In this document: positions 33,971 through 43,793 of the stretch, in pieces
Layout of the letters: each line of letters opens with the position of its first letter
How positions within the stretch are numbered: position 1 is the stretch's first letter
Program-made: the position numbers and the translations under genes
Source: Pseudomonas orientalis
Lineage (GTDB): Bacteria > Pseudomonadota > Gammaproteobacteria > Pseudomonadales > Pseudomonadaceae
Assembly: GCF_002934065.1 (NCBI RefSeq)
Contig: NZ_CP018049.1
Location: 1,114,501 to 1,178,500, forward strand
Direction of reading: 5' to 3'
DNA: 64,000 bases
The notes under the pieces: model-generated
What the model was told of the DNA's origin: nothing
What the model saw: only the letters and a program-made list of their open reading frames with translations
The model's database searches: none

Positions 33971-35347
33971 TCAGCATTCCACCCAGCTGACCGCCAGGCC
34001 GCCCCGTGAAGTTTCCTTGTACTTGTCATGCATATCGGCGCCGGTGTCGCGCATGGTGCGGATCACCCGGTCGAGGGAAATGAAGTGCTTGCCATCGCCG
34101 CGCAGGGCCATTTGGGTGGCGTTGATCGCCTTGACGGCTGCGATGGCGTTGCGCTCGATGCACGGCACCTGCACCAGGCCGCCGACGGGGTCGCAGGTCA
34201 GGCCGAGGTTGTGTTCCAGGCCGATTTCGGCGGCGTTTTCCAACTGTTCGGGGGTGGCGCCAAGGATATCCGCCAGCCCGGCGGCGGCCATGGCGCAGGC
34301 CGAGCCGACTTCACCCTGGCAGCCGACTTCGGCACCGGAGATCGAGGCGTTCTTTTTACAGAGGATGCCGACGGCGGCGGCGGCCAGGAAGAAATTGACC
34401 ACGTCGTCGTCAGACGCGTCGGCATTGAACTTCATGTAGTAATGCAGCACGGCAGGAATGATCCCCGCCGCGCCATTGGTCGGCGCGGTGACCATGCGCC
34501 CGCCGGCGGCGTTTTCTTCGTTGACGGCGAGGGCGAACAGGTTGACCCACTCCATGGCCGATAAGGTTGACGTGATGACATTGGGCTTGCCGATTTCCAG
34601 CAGGCTGCGGTGCAATTTCGCCGCGCGGCGCGGGACGTCCAAGCCACCGGGCAGAATGCCTTCATCGCGCAGACCCTGTTCCACGCACGCGCGCATCACC
34701 GACCAGATATGCAGCAGGCCGCTGCGGATGGCTTCGTCGCTGCGCCAGGCGCGTTCGTTGGCCATCATCAATTCCGAAACCCGCAGGCCGTGCTTGTTGC
34801 ACAAGGCCAGCAGTTCAACGGCGCTGGAAAAGTCGTAGGGCAATTCAACGTCGCTGGTCGGCGCAATGCCCGATGCGGCTTCGGCCGCTTCGATGATGAA
34901 ACCACCGCCCACCGAATAGTAGGTTTGCTCGCTCAACAGGCCCCCGTCGCCGTAGGCGTGCAGGGACATGGCATTGGGGTGGTATGGCAGGCTTTCGACG
35001 AGCAGGAGCAGGTCGGTGTGCCAGTCGAAGGCAATGGCCTGTTGGCCGGCGAGTAACAACTGGCCGGACTCGCGCAGTTGCTGAATGCGCGCGTTGATCG
35101 AAGTGGGGTCGACCTGATCCGGCCATTCGCCCATCAAGCCCATCACGCAGGCGCGGTCAGTGGCGTGGCCGACGCCGGTGGCGGATAGCGAACCGTATAA
35201 ACGCACTTCGACGCGGCGAGTTTCGCTGAGCAACTGCTGGTCGGTCAGCGCCTGGGCAAAGGTCGCCGCAGCGCGCATCGGGCCGACGGTATGGGAGCTG
35301 GACGGGCCGATGCCCACCTTGAATAGATCAAAGACACTGATAGCCAT
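33971..35347 (-). CDS. L-serine ammonia-lyase, iron-sulfur dependent
   Basis: A 458-residue single-chain L-serine dehydratase (SdaA/SdaB type) that turns L-serine into pyruvate and ammonia. The beta domain starts [24 protein letters not shown]. The alpha domain has the cysteines expected for the [4Fe-4S] cluster ([28 protein letters not shown] and [19 protein letters not shown]). Pseudomonas carry two paralogues, and no glycine-cleavage genes lie nearby to tell which this is. A LysR-type gene is divergent and probably controls it. Confidence 0.95.
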   Translation of the reverse strand: MAISVFDLFKVGIGPSSSHTVGPMRAAATFAQALTDQQLLSETRRVEVRLYGSLSATGVGHATDRACVMGLMGEWPDQVDPTSINARIQQLRESGQLLLAGQQAIAFDWHTDLLLLVESLPYHPNAMSLHAYGDGGLLSEQTYYSVGGGFIIEAAEAASGIAPTSDVELPYDFSSAVELLALCNKHGLRVSELMMANERAWRSDEAIRSGLLHIWSVMRACVEQGLRDEGILPGGLDVPRRAAKLHRSLLEIGKPNVITSTLSAMEWVNLFALAVNEENAAGGRMVTAPTNGAAGIIPAVLHYYMKFNADASDDDVVNFFLAAAAVGILCKKNASISGAEVGCQGEVGSACAMAAAGLADILGATPEQLENAAEIGLEHNLGLTCDPVGGLVQVPCIERNAIAAVKAINATQMALRGDGKHFISLDRVIRTMRDTGADMHDKYKETSRGGLAVSWVEC

Positions 35348-35484
35348 GCTAAAGCCTTACAAGCAATGGAGTAGGAATCGCTGCCATGTTTTGTAGAGCA
35401 GGCGGAATTGGCGCGATACTGAGCCTCTGGATCGGCACTGACCAACGAATTATCCTAAGACACCCTTTAGCAGGACTAAACGCT

Positions 35485-36432
35485 ATGACCCGGCCCCTCC
35501 ATGGCCAGACCTACGTCTGGCTGCATGTTTTTTCCTGTGCTGCGCGGCACCTTTCGTTTACCCGTTGCGCCGAAGAACTGCACATCACGCCGGGGGCGGT
35601 GAGCCAGCAGATCCGTCAGTTGGAAGAGCGCCTGGGCTTCAGGCTGTTTCACCGCCGCGCACGCGGTGTGGAGCTCAGCGCCGAAGGGCAGCGCCTGGCG
35701 ACGGTGGTGGGGGAGGCCTACGGCAGCATCGACGCCGAATTGCAGCGTCTGGACGCCGGGATGATCAGCGGCACCTTGCGCCTGCGCTCGATTCCGTCGT
35801 TTCTCGGCAAGTGGCTGACCCCGCGCCTGCCACGCTTGCAGCAGCGTTTTCCGGATATTCAGTTGCGCATGGTTGCCGAAGACAGCAGCGTCGCGCTGCA
35901 CGAGGGCGACTTCGACCTGGCCATCGACCTGAACGACGGCAGCTATCCCGGATTGTTATCCACAGCCCTGTTGGATGAGCAGATATTTCCGGTGTGCGCC
36001 CCCAGCCTGTTGCGTGGCCGGCCGCCACTGCATGGACCGGCCGACCTTGCCCACTTTCCGTTGCTGCACGACATCACCGCCTGGCGTGGGAGTTATGAGT
36101 ATGCCGAGTGGGAGTTCTACCTGAATGAAATCGGTTACCGCGATGCCGATGTGCGTCGCGGGCACACCTTCAACCGCAATCACCTGACCATCGAAGCCGC
36201 CATTGCCGGCATGGGCGTAGCCATTGCGCGGCGCACCTTGCTCAATGATGAGCTGGAGCGAGGGACCCTGATCGTGCCGTTTGGCCTGGCCGTGCCCAAC
36301 CATAAACGCTACGTGCTGCTGTATGCGCCGGGTGCATTGAGTCACCCCGGCGTGCGGGCGGTGCACGACTGGCTGGTGGAAGAAGCGGGGATTTTTCGCG
36401 CCTTGCACCCGTTGGGAGCGGCGCCATTGTGA
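35485..36432 (+). CDS. LysR-family regulator (GcvA-like)
   Basis: A 315-residue LysR regulator. The winged HTH (residues about 10-70, HLSFTRCAEELHITPGAVSQQIRQLEERLGFRLFHRR) is followed by a periplasmic-binding-like effector domain (LRLRSIPSFLGKWLTPRLPRLQQRFPDIQLRM). It is divergent from the L-serine dehydratase gene across 137 bp, so regulation of serine breakdown is likely. The start MTRPLHGQ at 35485 was chosen; the frame is open to 35386 but would reach into the shared promoter. Confidence 0.87.
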   Translation: MTRPLHGQTYVWLHVFSCAARHLSFTRCAEELHITPGAVSQQIRQLEERLGFRLFHRRARGVELSAEGQRLATVVGEAYGSIDAELQRLDAGMISGTLRLRSIPSFLGKWLTPRLPRLQQRFPDIQLRMVAEDSSVALHEGDFDLAIDLNDGSYPGLLSTALLDEQIFPVCAPSLLRGRPPLHGPADLAHFPLLHDITAWRGSYEYAEWEFYLNEIGYRDADVRRGHTFNRNHLTIEAAIAGMGVAIARRTLLNDELERGTLIVPFGLAVPNHKRYVLLYAPGALSHPGVRAVHDWLVEEAGIFRALHPLGAAPL

Positions 36433-36645
36433 GGAAAACAGGACGTAAGAAGTTGTAACTAACTCCCCACCCTACCAGCGTTCTTGCTCGTCGTCAGGGT
36501 TAATTTGTAATGTAGGATTTATCTTTGCAAAGGGGTTGAAATGTTTCAGCAGGTGCTCAATTGTGTAACCAAGAGGTCATGGTTTCACCACCCCGGTGTT
36601 GCAGTTTGTGATCTCTGGCGAGCTAGCTGAAATAAGGGAAGAACT

Positions 36646-37056
36646 ATGCAAATCCAAGTCAATAGCGATAACCATATTGAAAGCAGCATCCGACTGGAGG
36701 AGTGGGTACGTACCACCATTGAGAGCACGCTCGAACGTTATGAAGAAGACCTGACCCGTGTGGAGGTCTACCTGCGGGATGAGAACGGCGACAAGCCCGG
36801 TCCCCACGATTTAAGTTGCCGCCTCGAGGCCCGGCCAAAAGGCCACCAACCGCTTTCGGTGCTGCACAAGGCCGATACGCTGGAACAAGCGATCGATGGC
36901 GCGGCCACCAAGCTCGACCATGCGCTGGAACATCTGTTCGGCAAACTGCAAGGCAAGCCCCGCGCTGCCGGTAAAAACCAGCCGACCACCAAAGTCAATG
37001 AAGATGAGCTTGAACAGGAGTTTCTGGAAAAAGAACGGGCCGTATTCAACGGCTGA
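36646..37056 (+). CDS. HPF/RaiA-family ribosome-associated protein
   Basis: A 136-residue protein with the S30AE/HPF fold over residues 1-100 (MQIQVNSDNHIESSIRLEEWVRTTIESTLERYEEDLTRVEVYLRDENG, then CRLEARPKGHQPLSVLHKADTLEQAIDGA). An acidic tail (EDELEQEFLEKE) follows. Such proteins bind the decoding centre of idle ribosomes. It lacks the rpoN neighbourhood of canonical hpf, so it is a second family member. GGGAAG site before the ATG; strong terminator downstream. Confidence 0.85.
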   Translation: MQIQVNSDNHIESSIRLEEWVRTTIESTLERYEEDLTRVEVYLRDENGDKPGPHDLSCRLEARPKGHQPLSVLHKADTLEQAIDGAATKLDHALEHLFGKLQGKPRAAGKNQPTTKVNEDELEQEFLEKERAVFNG

Positions 37057-37080
37057 CAGTTTTTTGACTCCCCATTGAAG

Positions 37081-37107
37081 ACGGGCCTGCGCATGCAGGC
37101 CCGTTTT
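37081..37107 (+). terminator. Rho-independent terminator
   Basis: The 10-bp perfect stem ACGGGCCTGC / GCAGGCCCGT with loop GCAT is followed by TTTTCGTTT. It ends the HPF-like gene and lies 4 bp from the end of the convergent MFS gene. Confidence 0.9.
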
Positions 37108-37110
37108 CGT

Positions 37111-38622
37111 TTAACGGCGCTGTTTGAAGAAATACCCGCTGAGCAGCGCCAGTCCGCACGCACCCAAGCCTGCAAAGAGCATGGCCCAACCGGCACCGCT
37201 GCGCAGAGCCGCACGGGCCTCGTTGAGCGCCAATCCCGGCGCATCCAGCTTGCCCGCCGCGAGTTGCTGGCTGAGGGCAGGCCATTCCATTGCCGTGCCC
37301 GGCGGCAGTACATCGGCCAGGTGATGGCTGATCCCCAACAACAGCACCAGGCCCATCAGCGCGATATTGAGCGCCAGGGTGATCAGGCGGGCGCTGAAGT
37401 CGATGCCCGAGGCCATGCCTGCGCGATCAGCCGAGACGGCGCCGGTGGTGGTGTTGGTGGTGGGCGAGTTGGTCAGCGCCAGGCCGGTGCCGGCCATCAC
37501 GCAACCGAGCAGTATCAGCAGGCTGTCCGGCTGTGCCGCGAGATTGGCCACGGTCATCGCCAGAAACCCCGCGCCCATGGTCGCCAGGCCCAGCGGGATG
37601 ATGCGTTCGGCGCCGTAGCGCAGGGCCAGGCGTTCGGCCAATGGGGGCACCAGCAAGGTCGGCAGGGTGTAGGCGAGCAGGGCGCCGCCGGTGGTCAGGG
37701 TGTCGTAGCCCAGGCCCGCCTGGAAATACAGCGGCAGGTAGATCATGAACGGCCAGAAGCTGAAGTTCATGCCGATCGAGCCCATCAGCGCACCGTTGAA
37801 GCGCCGGATACGGAACACCGAGAAATCGAACATCGGATGGGCGCTGCGCTTTTCAACCACGACGAACAGCAGCAACGCCACCAGCGCCAGGCCCGCCCAG
37901 CCGAGCATGGCCGGTGTGGCGAAGCCGTGCTCGGTGCCCTGGGTGATGAAGTAGACCAGGGCGAACACCGACAGCGTCAAGGTCAGCATGCCGGCGATAT
38001 CGAGGCGATGGCTGGCCGGGTTGCGGGATTCCTGCACACTGATGCGCAACAGCACCAGGGTGAGCAGAGTGAGCGGCACGTGGGCGAGAAACACCCAGCG
38101 CCAATCGGCGACTGCCAGGATCAGCGCACCGACCATCGGCCCGAACCCCAGGCCCACGCCGGCAATCACGCCCCAGATCGCGAAGCCCCGGGCACGTGCC
38201 GCCGGTTCACGAAACAAGTGCGACAGAATCGCGAACTGGCAGATCATCATCGCGCCGGCGCCGATGCCCTGGACGAAGCGCGCCACGATCAACGTGGAAG
38301 CGTCATTGGCCAGCCCACACGCCAGTGAAGCCAGACCGAACACCCACAGGCACAGCACCAGCACGCGTCGACGGCCAAAGCGATCTGCCAGGGTGCCCGC
38401 CGCCATCAGCACGCTGGTGCAGGCCAGGGTGTAGGCATTCATGACCCACTGGGCATCTTGAAACCCCGTGCCCAATTTGCGTTCCAGGGTGGGCAGGATG
38501 ACCGGTACGCTGGAAATTTCCAGACCGAACATCAGGGCCACCAGGCACACGGCGGTGAGCGCCAGGCCATTTCTGGCGGCATGCGCCGGGCTTAGGGCCG
38601 GTAGAGCGGCGGCGGGTGGCAT
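37111..38622 (-). CDS. MFS drug transporter, DHA2 (14-helix) type
   Basis: A 503-residue membrane protein of the EmrB/QacA group with about 14 hydrophobic segments. The loop motif AGTLADRFGRRRVL lies after helix 2, and GVIAGVGLGFGPMVGALI is the antiporter motif C that marks drug efflux pumps. It probably expels toxic compounds by proton antiport. The start at 38622 has an AAGGA site; the frame open to 38712 reaches into the divergent promoter. It is divergent from a LysR gene that probably regulates it. The substrate is unknown. Confidence 0.87.
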   Translation of the reverse strand: MPPAAALPALSPAHAARNGLALTAVCLVALMFGLEISSVPVILPTLERKLGTGFQDAQWVMNAYTLACTSVLMAAGTLADRFGRRRVLVLCLWVFGLASLACGLANDASTLIVARFVQGIGAGAMMICQFAILSHLFREPAARARGFAIWGVIAGVGLGFGPMVGALILAVADWRWVFLAHVPLTLLTLVLLRISVQESRNPASHRLDIAGMLTLTLSVFALVYFITQGTEHGFATPAMLGWAGLALVALLLFVVVEKRSAHPMFDFSVFRIRRFNGALMGSIGMNFSFWPFMIYLPLYFQAGLGYDTLTTGGALLAYTLPTLLVPPLAERLALRYGAERIIPLGLATMGAGFLAMTVANLAAQPDSLLILLGCVMAGTGLALTNSPTTNTTTGAVSADRAGMASGIDFSARLITLALNIALMGLVLLLGISHHLADVLPPGTAMEWPALSQQLAAGKLDAPGLALNEARAALRSGAGWAMLFAGLGACGLALLSGYFFKQRR

Positions 38623-38726
38623 ACGCAGTTCCTTAAGAGAGAGGGAGGGATTATTCTCTCGGGAATAGAGTTCTTTATTTGCGATAACTTTTCCTTTGAT
38701 AAGGGAATTCAAGGCGACAATCTGCG

Positions 38727-39599
38727 ATGTCTACCCCACGTTTCGATGGTGTCGAGCTGTTTCTGCAAGTCGTTGAGAGCGGCAGCCTGAGCGCCGCCGC
38801 CGAGCGGCTGAACCTCACGCGTTCGGCGGTGGGCAAGGGCCTGGCGCGGCTTGAAGCGCGCCTGGGCACCTGCCTGTTGCAACGCTCCACACGCCGCCAG
38901 CGTCTGACCGAGGATGGGCAGGCCTACTACGAGCACTGTCTGCGCGCGCTGGCGGAGCTGGAGGCCGCCGAGTCCGTGCTGGAAAGCGGCCGCCAGCAGC
39001 CGCGCGGACGCTTGCGCGCGAGTTTGCCGCTGGCGTTTGGTCACCACTATGCCGCGCCTGCCCTGTGGGGCTTGATGGATCGCTATGCGGAACTCGAGAT
39101 CGAGATTTGCTTCTCCGACCGCATGATCGATCTGACGCAGGAAGGCTTCGATATTGCCGTGCGTATCGGCCCGTTGCCGGATACCGACCGCCTGATTGCG
39201 CGGCGTCTGGGGGAGCAGGTCATGGGCCTGACGGCGTCACCGGCGTATCTGCAGCGCAGGGGGCGAATTGAACGTATCGAGGACTTGGCGCTGCATCGCG
39301 GCATTGCCTACCGCAGCAACAACGCCCATCGTTCGCGCCTGGTCACGCCCCTGGTGCTGGACGATCTTCAGGCCGTGGCCGACGCGGCGATTGCGGGCGT
39401 GGGCCTGGCCTGGTTGCCGAGTTGGTTGATTGCCCACTATGCGCTGCGCGGGCAACTGGAGGCGGTGCTGCCCGGTTACCGCGAACAGCCGGCCCCCATC
39501 CATGTGATCTGGCCGACGGCGCCGCACATGCCGGCCAAGACACGTTGCGCCATTGATGCACTGGTCGCGGCCACGCCCAGTTGCCTGGCGGGCAGTTAG
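38727..39599 (+). CDS. LysR-family regulator next to DHA2 efflux gene
   Basis: A 290-residue LysR regulator of the CrgA-like branch: HTH at residues about 6-65 (VELFLQVVESGSLSAAAERLNLTRSAVGKGLARLEARLGTCLLQR), effector domain with FDIAVRIGPLPDTDRLIARRLG. The divergent arrangement with the MFS gene (104 bp apart) is the usual layout of a LysR activator and its target. A REP pair follows. Confidence 0.87.
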   Translation: MSTPRFDGVELFLQVVESGSLSAAAERLNLTRSAVGKGLARLEARLGTCLLQRSTRRQRLTEDGQAYYEHCLRALAELEAAESVLESGRQQPRGRLRASLPLAFGHHYAAPALWGLMDRYAELEIEICFSDRMIDLTQEGFDIAVRIGPLPDTDRLIARRLGEQVMGLTASPAYLQRRGRIERIEDLALHRGIAYRSNNAHRSRLVTPLVLDDLQAVADAAIAGVGLAWLPSWLIAHYALRGQLEAVLPGYREQPAPIHVIWPTAPHMPAKTRCAIDALVAATPSCLAGS

Positions 39600-39638
39600 A
39601 GCTTCGGATGCACGCCAGTCCTGAACACACTGAGGATC

Positions 39639-39733
39639 AAATGTGGGAGGGGGGCTTGCCCCCGATAGCGGTGGGTCAGCTACAGATAAGCTGACTGACA
39701 CATTGCCATCGGGGGCAAGCCCCCTCCCACAAT
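39639..39733. repeat. REP inverted pair, type A
   Basis: Facing arms between the convergent LysR and FecA-like genes. The left arm has one extra G in its G-run. Confidence 0.9.
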
Positions 39734-39769
39734 TGGATGTGTTGTGGCCTGCAAATTGAAGGCTGACAG

Positions 39770-42106
39770 TCAGAACGCGATGGACGTCTGCACATACACC
39801 GTGCGCGGTTCACCCACGTATTTGCCCTTGTTGTTATCGTCGAACGAGCGCGTGTAGTACTGCTTGTTGAAGATGTTCTTCACCCCGACCGCGAGGTTCA
39901 AGTCCGACAGCTGCGGGCCGAAGTCATAGGCTGCGCGGCTGCTGAACAGCATGTAGCCCGGGATGCGTCCGTTGGCGCCGTCGGCGCTTTCGGCCTGTGT
40001 GTTGGCGTTGTCGGCGAACTGGCTGCTCTGGTAGCTGCTGTCCAGGTTGAGCTTCCACGGGCCTTCGGTGTACCCCACGCCGAGGGTGCCTTTGTGTTTG
40101 GACGAGAAGGGCACGCGATTGCCTTTGTTCGGGCCGTCTTCACGGATGGTCGCGTCGACATAGGCATAAGTGGCATACACGTCGAAGCCGGCCAGCGCCG
40201 GGCTCACGCCGTCGAGGGCATAGTTGATGCTCGACTCGATGCCCTGGTGGCGTGTTTCACCGCGGGCGATCACGGTGTCATTGGTCTGGTTGCTGTCGTA
40301 CTGGTTGTCGAAGTTGATCAGGAACGCACCGATTTCCGCGCGCAGGCTGCCGTTGTCATAGCGTGTGCCGAGCTCCCAGGTGCGGGCTTTTTCCGGCTTC
40401 ACTTCGCCGCTGTTCACGCGGTTGGGCATCTGGCTGTACTGCACGCTGCCGAACGAGCCTTCAGTGTTGGCGTAGAGGTTCCAGTCGTCGGTGAGGTGGT
40501 AGAGCACGTTCAACGCCGGCAGCGCGGTGTTGTAGTCGCCCTTGTATTTGACGTTGCTCAGGTTGTTGGTCTGTTGGGACTCGATCATTTCGTAGCGGAT
40601 GCCCGGCGTGAGGGTCCACTTGCCGATATCGATACGGTCGTCGATGAAGAACGCATTGGCTTCGGTGCCACCACGGGTGTCGCGGTCGTTGCGGCTGTCG
40701 GTGGTGGGGATTTGCTGGTTGGCGGCAATCGGCGTGCGGTAGCGCAACTCGTGGCCGGCTTCGTTGATGTAGCGGTAGCCGACGCCGACTTCGTGGCTGG
40801 TGGGGCCGAGGTCGAAGCCTTGGGCAAAGCGGGTTTCCAGGCCGCGCACCCAATACTCGCGGGGTGACAGCGAGAGGAAGTTGCCTTGATCGAGGTAACC
40901 GCTGCGCAGGGTCTTGGTGAAGAAACTGTTGACCGTGAACTCACGGCGATCCTGCTCGTAGCGGTAGCCGACGTTGAACATCGTGCGGCGGCCCCAGAAC
41001 TTGTCGTAGGGGCGGGTCGACTGGTACGGGTCGGCCTTGTAGTCCTTGACGTTCAAGCCACCGGGCATATCGGCCTGGCCGTCGTAGTACTGCGCCATGG
41101 CGTTGAAGCTGTTGGCGTCATCCAGTTGGTATTTACCCTTGAGGATCAGGTCATCGATGCGCGTGTCGCTGTTTTCACGCCAGTCGCCGCCACGGGTGCC
41201 GGAGTACAGGAGTGCGCCGCCCAGGCCATTGTCGGCGGTGCCGCCGGCCAGCAGGTTGCCGGTAGTCTTGAAGCCGTCGTGGCTGGAGGACGGGCTGGTT
41301 TCGGTCTGCAGGCCGCCTTTGACGGTGGGCGCATCCGGAATCGCGCGGGTCACGAAGTTGACGATGCCACCGACGTTCTGCGGACCGTAGCGCACCGCGC
41401 CGCCACCGCGCACCACGTCCACTGCGTCCATGTTGCCCATGCTGATCGGTGCAAACGAAAGTTGCGGCTGGCCATAGGGGGCGAAGGGCACGGGAATGCC
41501 GTCCATCAACACCGTGGAGCGCGATGCCAGACGTGGGTTGAGCCCGCGAATGCCGAAGTTCAGCGCCATGTCATGGCTGCCGGTGCCGTTGTTGTCCGGG
41601 GCATTGACGCCGGGGATGCGGTTGAGCACGTCGCGGGCCTGGGTCACGCCCTGGCGTTCGAATTCGTCGCGGCGGATGACGTCACGGGCGCCGGGGTGCT
41701 CGAACACGTTGGTCTGCGCCGCATCGCCGAGCCAGTCGCCGACCACGTTGGAGGTTTGCAACTCGAGGGTGGCCGGGGCGCCGGCCGGTTGCAGGCTGTA
41801 GGCGTTGTCACCCTCGGCGCGGGCTTGCAGGCCACTACCTTCCAACAGTTTATCCAGGCCTTCGGCGGTGTTGTAGTTGCCCGTCAAACCGGGGCTTTGC
41901 CGACCGGCGGTGACCTCGGAACCGAAGGACACCAGCACCCCGGCCTCACGGCCGAACTGGTTCAGGGCCGCTTCCAGGCTCGTCGGCGCGATGTGATAGG
42001 CCTTGGTGTCGGCCGCCATCGCCGGGGGCAGCGCGGCCAGGCTGAGGCTGGCGCCGAGCAAGAGTTGGCGCAGGGTACGGGCAAGAAGCGTCGGTTGCAG
42101 GGGCAT
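39770..42106 (-). CDS. fecA: TonB-dependent ferric citrate-type receptor (FecA-like)
   Basis: A 778-residue outer-membrane receptor. Signal peptide ending PAMA; STN signalling domain (residues about 35-110, SLEAALNQFGREAGVLVSFGSE); plug (ARDVIRRDEFERQGVTQARDVLNRIPGVNAPDNNGTGSHDMALNFGIRGLNPRLASRSTVLMDGIPVPFAPYGQPQ); then the barrel ending VYVQTSIAF. The plug closely follows E. coli FecA. It sits downstream of its anti-sigma and sigma genes, the standard Fec cell-surface signalling layout, so ferric citrate or a similar chelate is the likely ligand. The start at 42106 gives the signal peptide and an AGGA site. Confidence 0.9.
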   Translation of the reverse strand: MPLQPTLLARTLRQLLLGASLSLAALPPAMAADTKAYHIAPTSLEAALNQFGREAGVLVSFGSEVTAGRQSPGLTGNYNTAEGLDKLLEGSGLQARAEGDNAYSLQPAGAPATLELQTSNVVGDWLGDAAQTNVFEHPGARDVIRRDEFERQGVTQARDVLNRIPGVNAPDNNGTGSHDMALNFGIRGLNPRLASRSTVLMDGIPVPFAPYGQPQLSFAPISMGNMDAVDVVRGGGAVRYGPQNVGGIVNFVTRAIPDAPTVKGGLQTETSPSSSHDGFKTTGNLLAGGTADNGLGGALLYSGTRGGDWRENSDTRIDDLILKGKYQLDDANSFNAMAQYYDGQADMPGGLNVKDYKADPYQSTRPYDKFWGRRTMFNVGYRYEQDRREFTVNSFFTKTLRSGYLDQGNFLSLSPREYWVRGLETRFAQGFDLGPTSHEVGVGYRYINEAGHELRYRTPIAANQQIPTTDSRNDRDTRGGTEANAFFIDDRIDIGKWTLTPGIRYEMIESQQTNNLSNVKYKGDYNTALPALNVLYHLTDDWNLYANTEGSFGSVQYSQMPNRVNSGEVKPEKARTWELGTRYDNGSLRAEIGAFLINFDNQYDSNQTNDTVIARGETRHQGIESSINYALDGVSPALAGFDVYATYAYVDATIREDGPNKGNRVPFSSKHKGTLGVGYTEGPWKLNLDSSYQSSQFADNANTQAESADGANGRIPGYMLFSSRAAYDFGPQLSDLNLAVGVKNIFNKQYYTRSFDDNNKGKYVGEPRTVYVQTSIAF

Positions 42107-42196
42107 GAAGGGTGGTCCTGAGAAGGAAGGATCAAGGTGGCTTTCCTTCTCTGTCACGCGACGTAGGGAAAACGGCTCAGCGTTTTTCAAAAAACT

Positions 42197-43138
42197 TCAC
42201 GCACGGGCCTGAACCGTCACCCAATAGCGGGTAAAGCGTCGCACTTTTACCGGCAGGCTGACTTCCAGCAGATCGAGAATGCGTTCGCTGTCATCCAGCG
42301 GATAACTGCCGGACAGCAGCAGGTTTGCCACCTGCGGGTCGCAGTTGAGCTGGCCCCGGCGATAGCGCCCGAGTTCGCCGAGGAAGTCTTCCAGGCGCAT
42401 ATGCGCGGCCACCAGCATGCCGTCAGCCCAGGCGCCGCTGTTGGCGTCGATAGCGCGCGGGCTGTCCCAGCCCTTGCGGGTGTAATTGACCTGATGCGCG
42501 GCGTCCACCCTCAGCGGCAGGCCGCTGTAGTGGTTGGGCATCACGTCGACACGGCCATCGAGCACCGCCAATTGGGTATGGTCATTGAACTGCCGCACGT
42601 TCAAGCGCGCCGCCTGGCTGCTGAGCAAGCCCTGGCCGGTCAGCACGCGCAGCGGCGTGGCTCCTGCGCGGGCGGTCAGCAGGATTTCACCTTCGAGCAG
42701 GCGGATCAGGCGCTGCTGGCCATCAAAATGCACATCCACCGCACTGCCGGTGTTGAGCTGCAACTGGCTGCCGTCGGCCAGCTGCACGCGGCGACGCTGG
42801 CCGACAGGGCTGCGGTAGTCCGCCGTCAACGGCGGCAAAATATGTTGCTGGCGCAGGCTCCAGGCTGCCGCCGAACCTGCGCCGAGGATCAACAACAGCT
42901 TCAGCGCCTGGCGCCGGCTGGTGGAGGTCGGTGCATTCAACGCCGCGTGCGCCAGGGGCGAAGGCAGGCCACGCAGGCGCTGGTTGACGCGCTGGATCTG
43001 GTCCCACGCACGCTGATGTTCGCTATGCGCCTCCAGCCATTGCTGCCAGGCCGCCTGCTGGCGCGGGTCGAGCGCGCCTTGCTGCATTTGCAGCAACCAG
43101 TGCACAGCCTGTTCGGCAACCTGGGTCGAGACATTCAT
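42197..43138 (-). CDS. fecR: FecR-family anti-sigma/signal transducer
   Basis: A 313-residue inner-membrane protein. An N-terminal cytoplasmic sigma-binding part (AVHWLLQMQQGALDPRQQAAWQQWLEAHSEHQRAWDQIQ, with the conserved tryptophans) is followed by one membrane segment near residues 78-95. The periplasmic FecR domain (VQLADGSQLQLNTGSAVDVHF, LLEGEILLTA) comes last and contacts the STN domain of the receptor. It overlaps the sigma gene by 4 bp and precedes the FecA-like gene by 90 bp. Confidence 0.9.
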   Translation of the reverse strand: MNVSTQVAEQAVHWLLQMQQGALDPRQQAAWQQWLEAHSEHQRAWDQIQRVNQRLRGLPSPLAHAALNAPTSTSRRQALKLLLILGAGSAAAWSLRQQHILPPLTADYRSPVGQRRRVQLADGSQLQLNTGSAVDVHFDGQQRLIRLLEGEILLTARAGATPLRVLTGQGLLSSQAARLNVRQFNDHTQLAVLDGRVDVMPNHYSGLPLRVDAAHQVNYTRKGWDSPRAIDANSGAWADGMLVAAHMRLEDFLGELGRYRRGQLNCDPQVANLLLSGSYPLDDSERILDLLEVSLPVKVRRFTRYWVTVQARA

Positions 43139-43632
43139 AGGGCGAAGTAGCAGCGCAGGGCGGCTTTATGCAGGTGGCGCTTGACCGTGGCAATGGAAAT
43201 GCCCAGTTGCGCGCCGATCTGTGCGTAGGTCAGGCCATCGAGCTGGGCCAAAAGGAACGCGCGTTTGACCTGCACCGGCAGGCCGTCGAGCAGTTGGTCC
43301 AGTTCCACCAGGGTTTGCAGGATGATTGCGCGGTCTTCTTCCGACGGCGCGACGTGCTCCGGCATTTGCGCCAGGGCGTCGAGGTAGGCGCGTTCCAGGT
43401 CCTGGCGACGGTAGTAGTTGAACAGTACGCGTTTGGCGACCGTGGTGAGAAAGGCGCGCGGTTCGATCAGCGTGGGCGCTTCCCGCGCGCTGAGCACGCG
43501 AATGAAGGTATCGTGCGCCAGGTCGGCGGCGCTTTGCGGGCAGCCGAGCTTGCGTCGCAACCAGCCGGTGAGCCAGTGGTGATGGTCGTTGTACAGAACT
43601 TCGACGGTGTTGGACGGCGGCAACGTGATCAC
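43135..43632 (-). CDS. fecI: ECF sigma factor, FecI type
   Basis: About 165 residues with sigma region 2 (VEVLYNDHHHWLTGWLRRKLGCPQSAADLAHDTFIRVL) and region 4 (RAFLLAQLDGLTYAQIGAQLGISIATVKRHLHKA). It would direct transcription of the downstream fecA when released by FecR. The start is uncertain. The frame is open to 43812 without homology, and its only upstream ATG (43758) lies inside the Fur-like box. The GTG at 43632, just before the conserved domain, is used here, although no good ribosome-binding site supports it. Confidence 0.8.
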   Translation of the reverse strand: MITLPPSNTVEVLYNDHHHWLTGWLRRKLGCPQSAADLAHDTFIRVLSAREAPTLIEPRAFLTTVAKRVLFNYYRRQDLERAYLDALAQMPEHVAPSEEDRAIILQTLVELDQLLDGLPVQVKRAFLLAQLDGLTYAQIGAQLGISIATVKRHLHKAALRCYFAL

Positions 43633-43743
43633 TCCATCAGCATCGGCATGCTTTAGAGAACAAGAATTGTTCGCATTGTAGGGCCGCAAACACGGTTCGG
43701 CAATCGACCCGAGCAGGTGATTTATCCGTTCTCTTTTGCTTAT

Positions 43744-43762
43744 GAGAATATTTATCATTAAT
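43744..43762. promoter_or_regulatory. Fur-like box between divergent iron genes
   Basis: GAGAATATTTATCATTAAT agrees at 13 of 19 positions with the Fur consensus GATAATGATAATCATTATC, by eye. It lies between fecI and the DUF3649/PepSY operon and can repress both when iron is plentiful. Confidence 0.65.
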
Positions 43763-43793
43763 ATTGCGCGCTGATGAACTTGGCGCCTGCCGC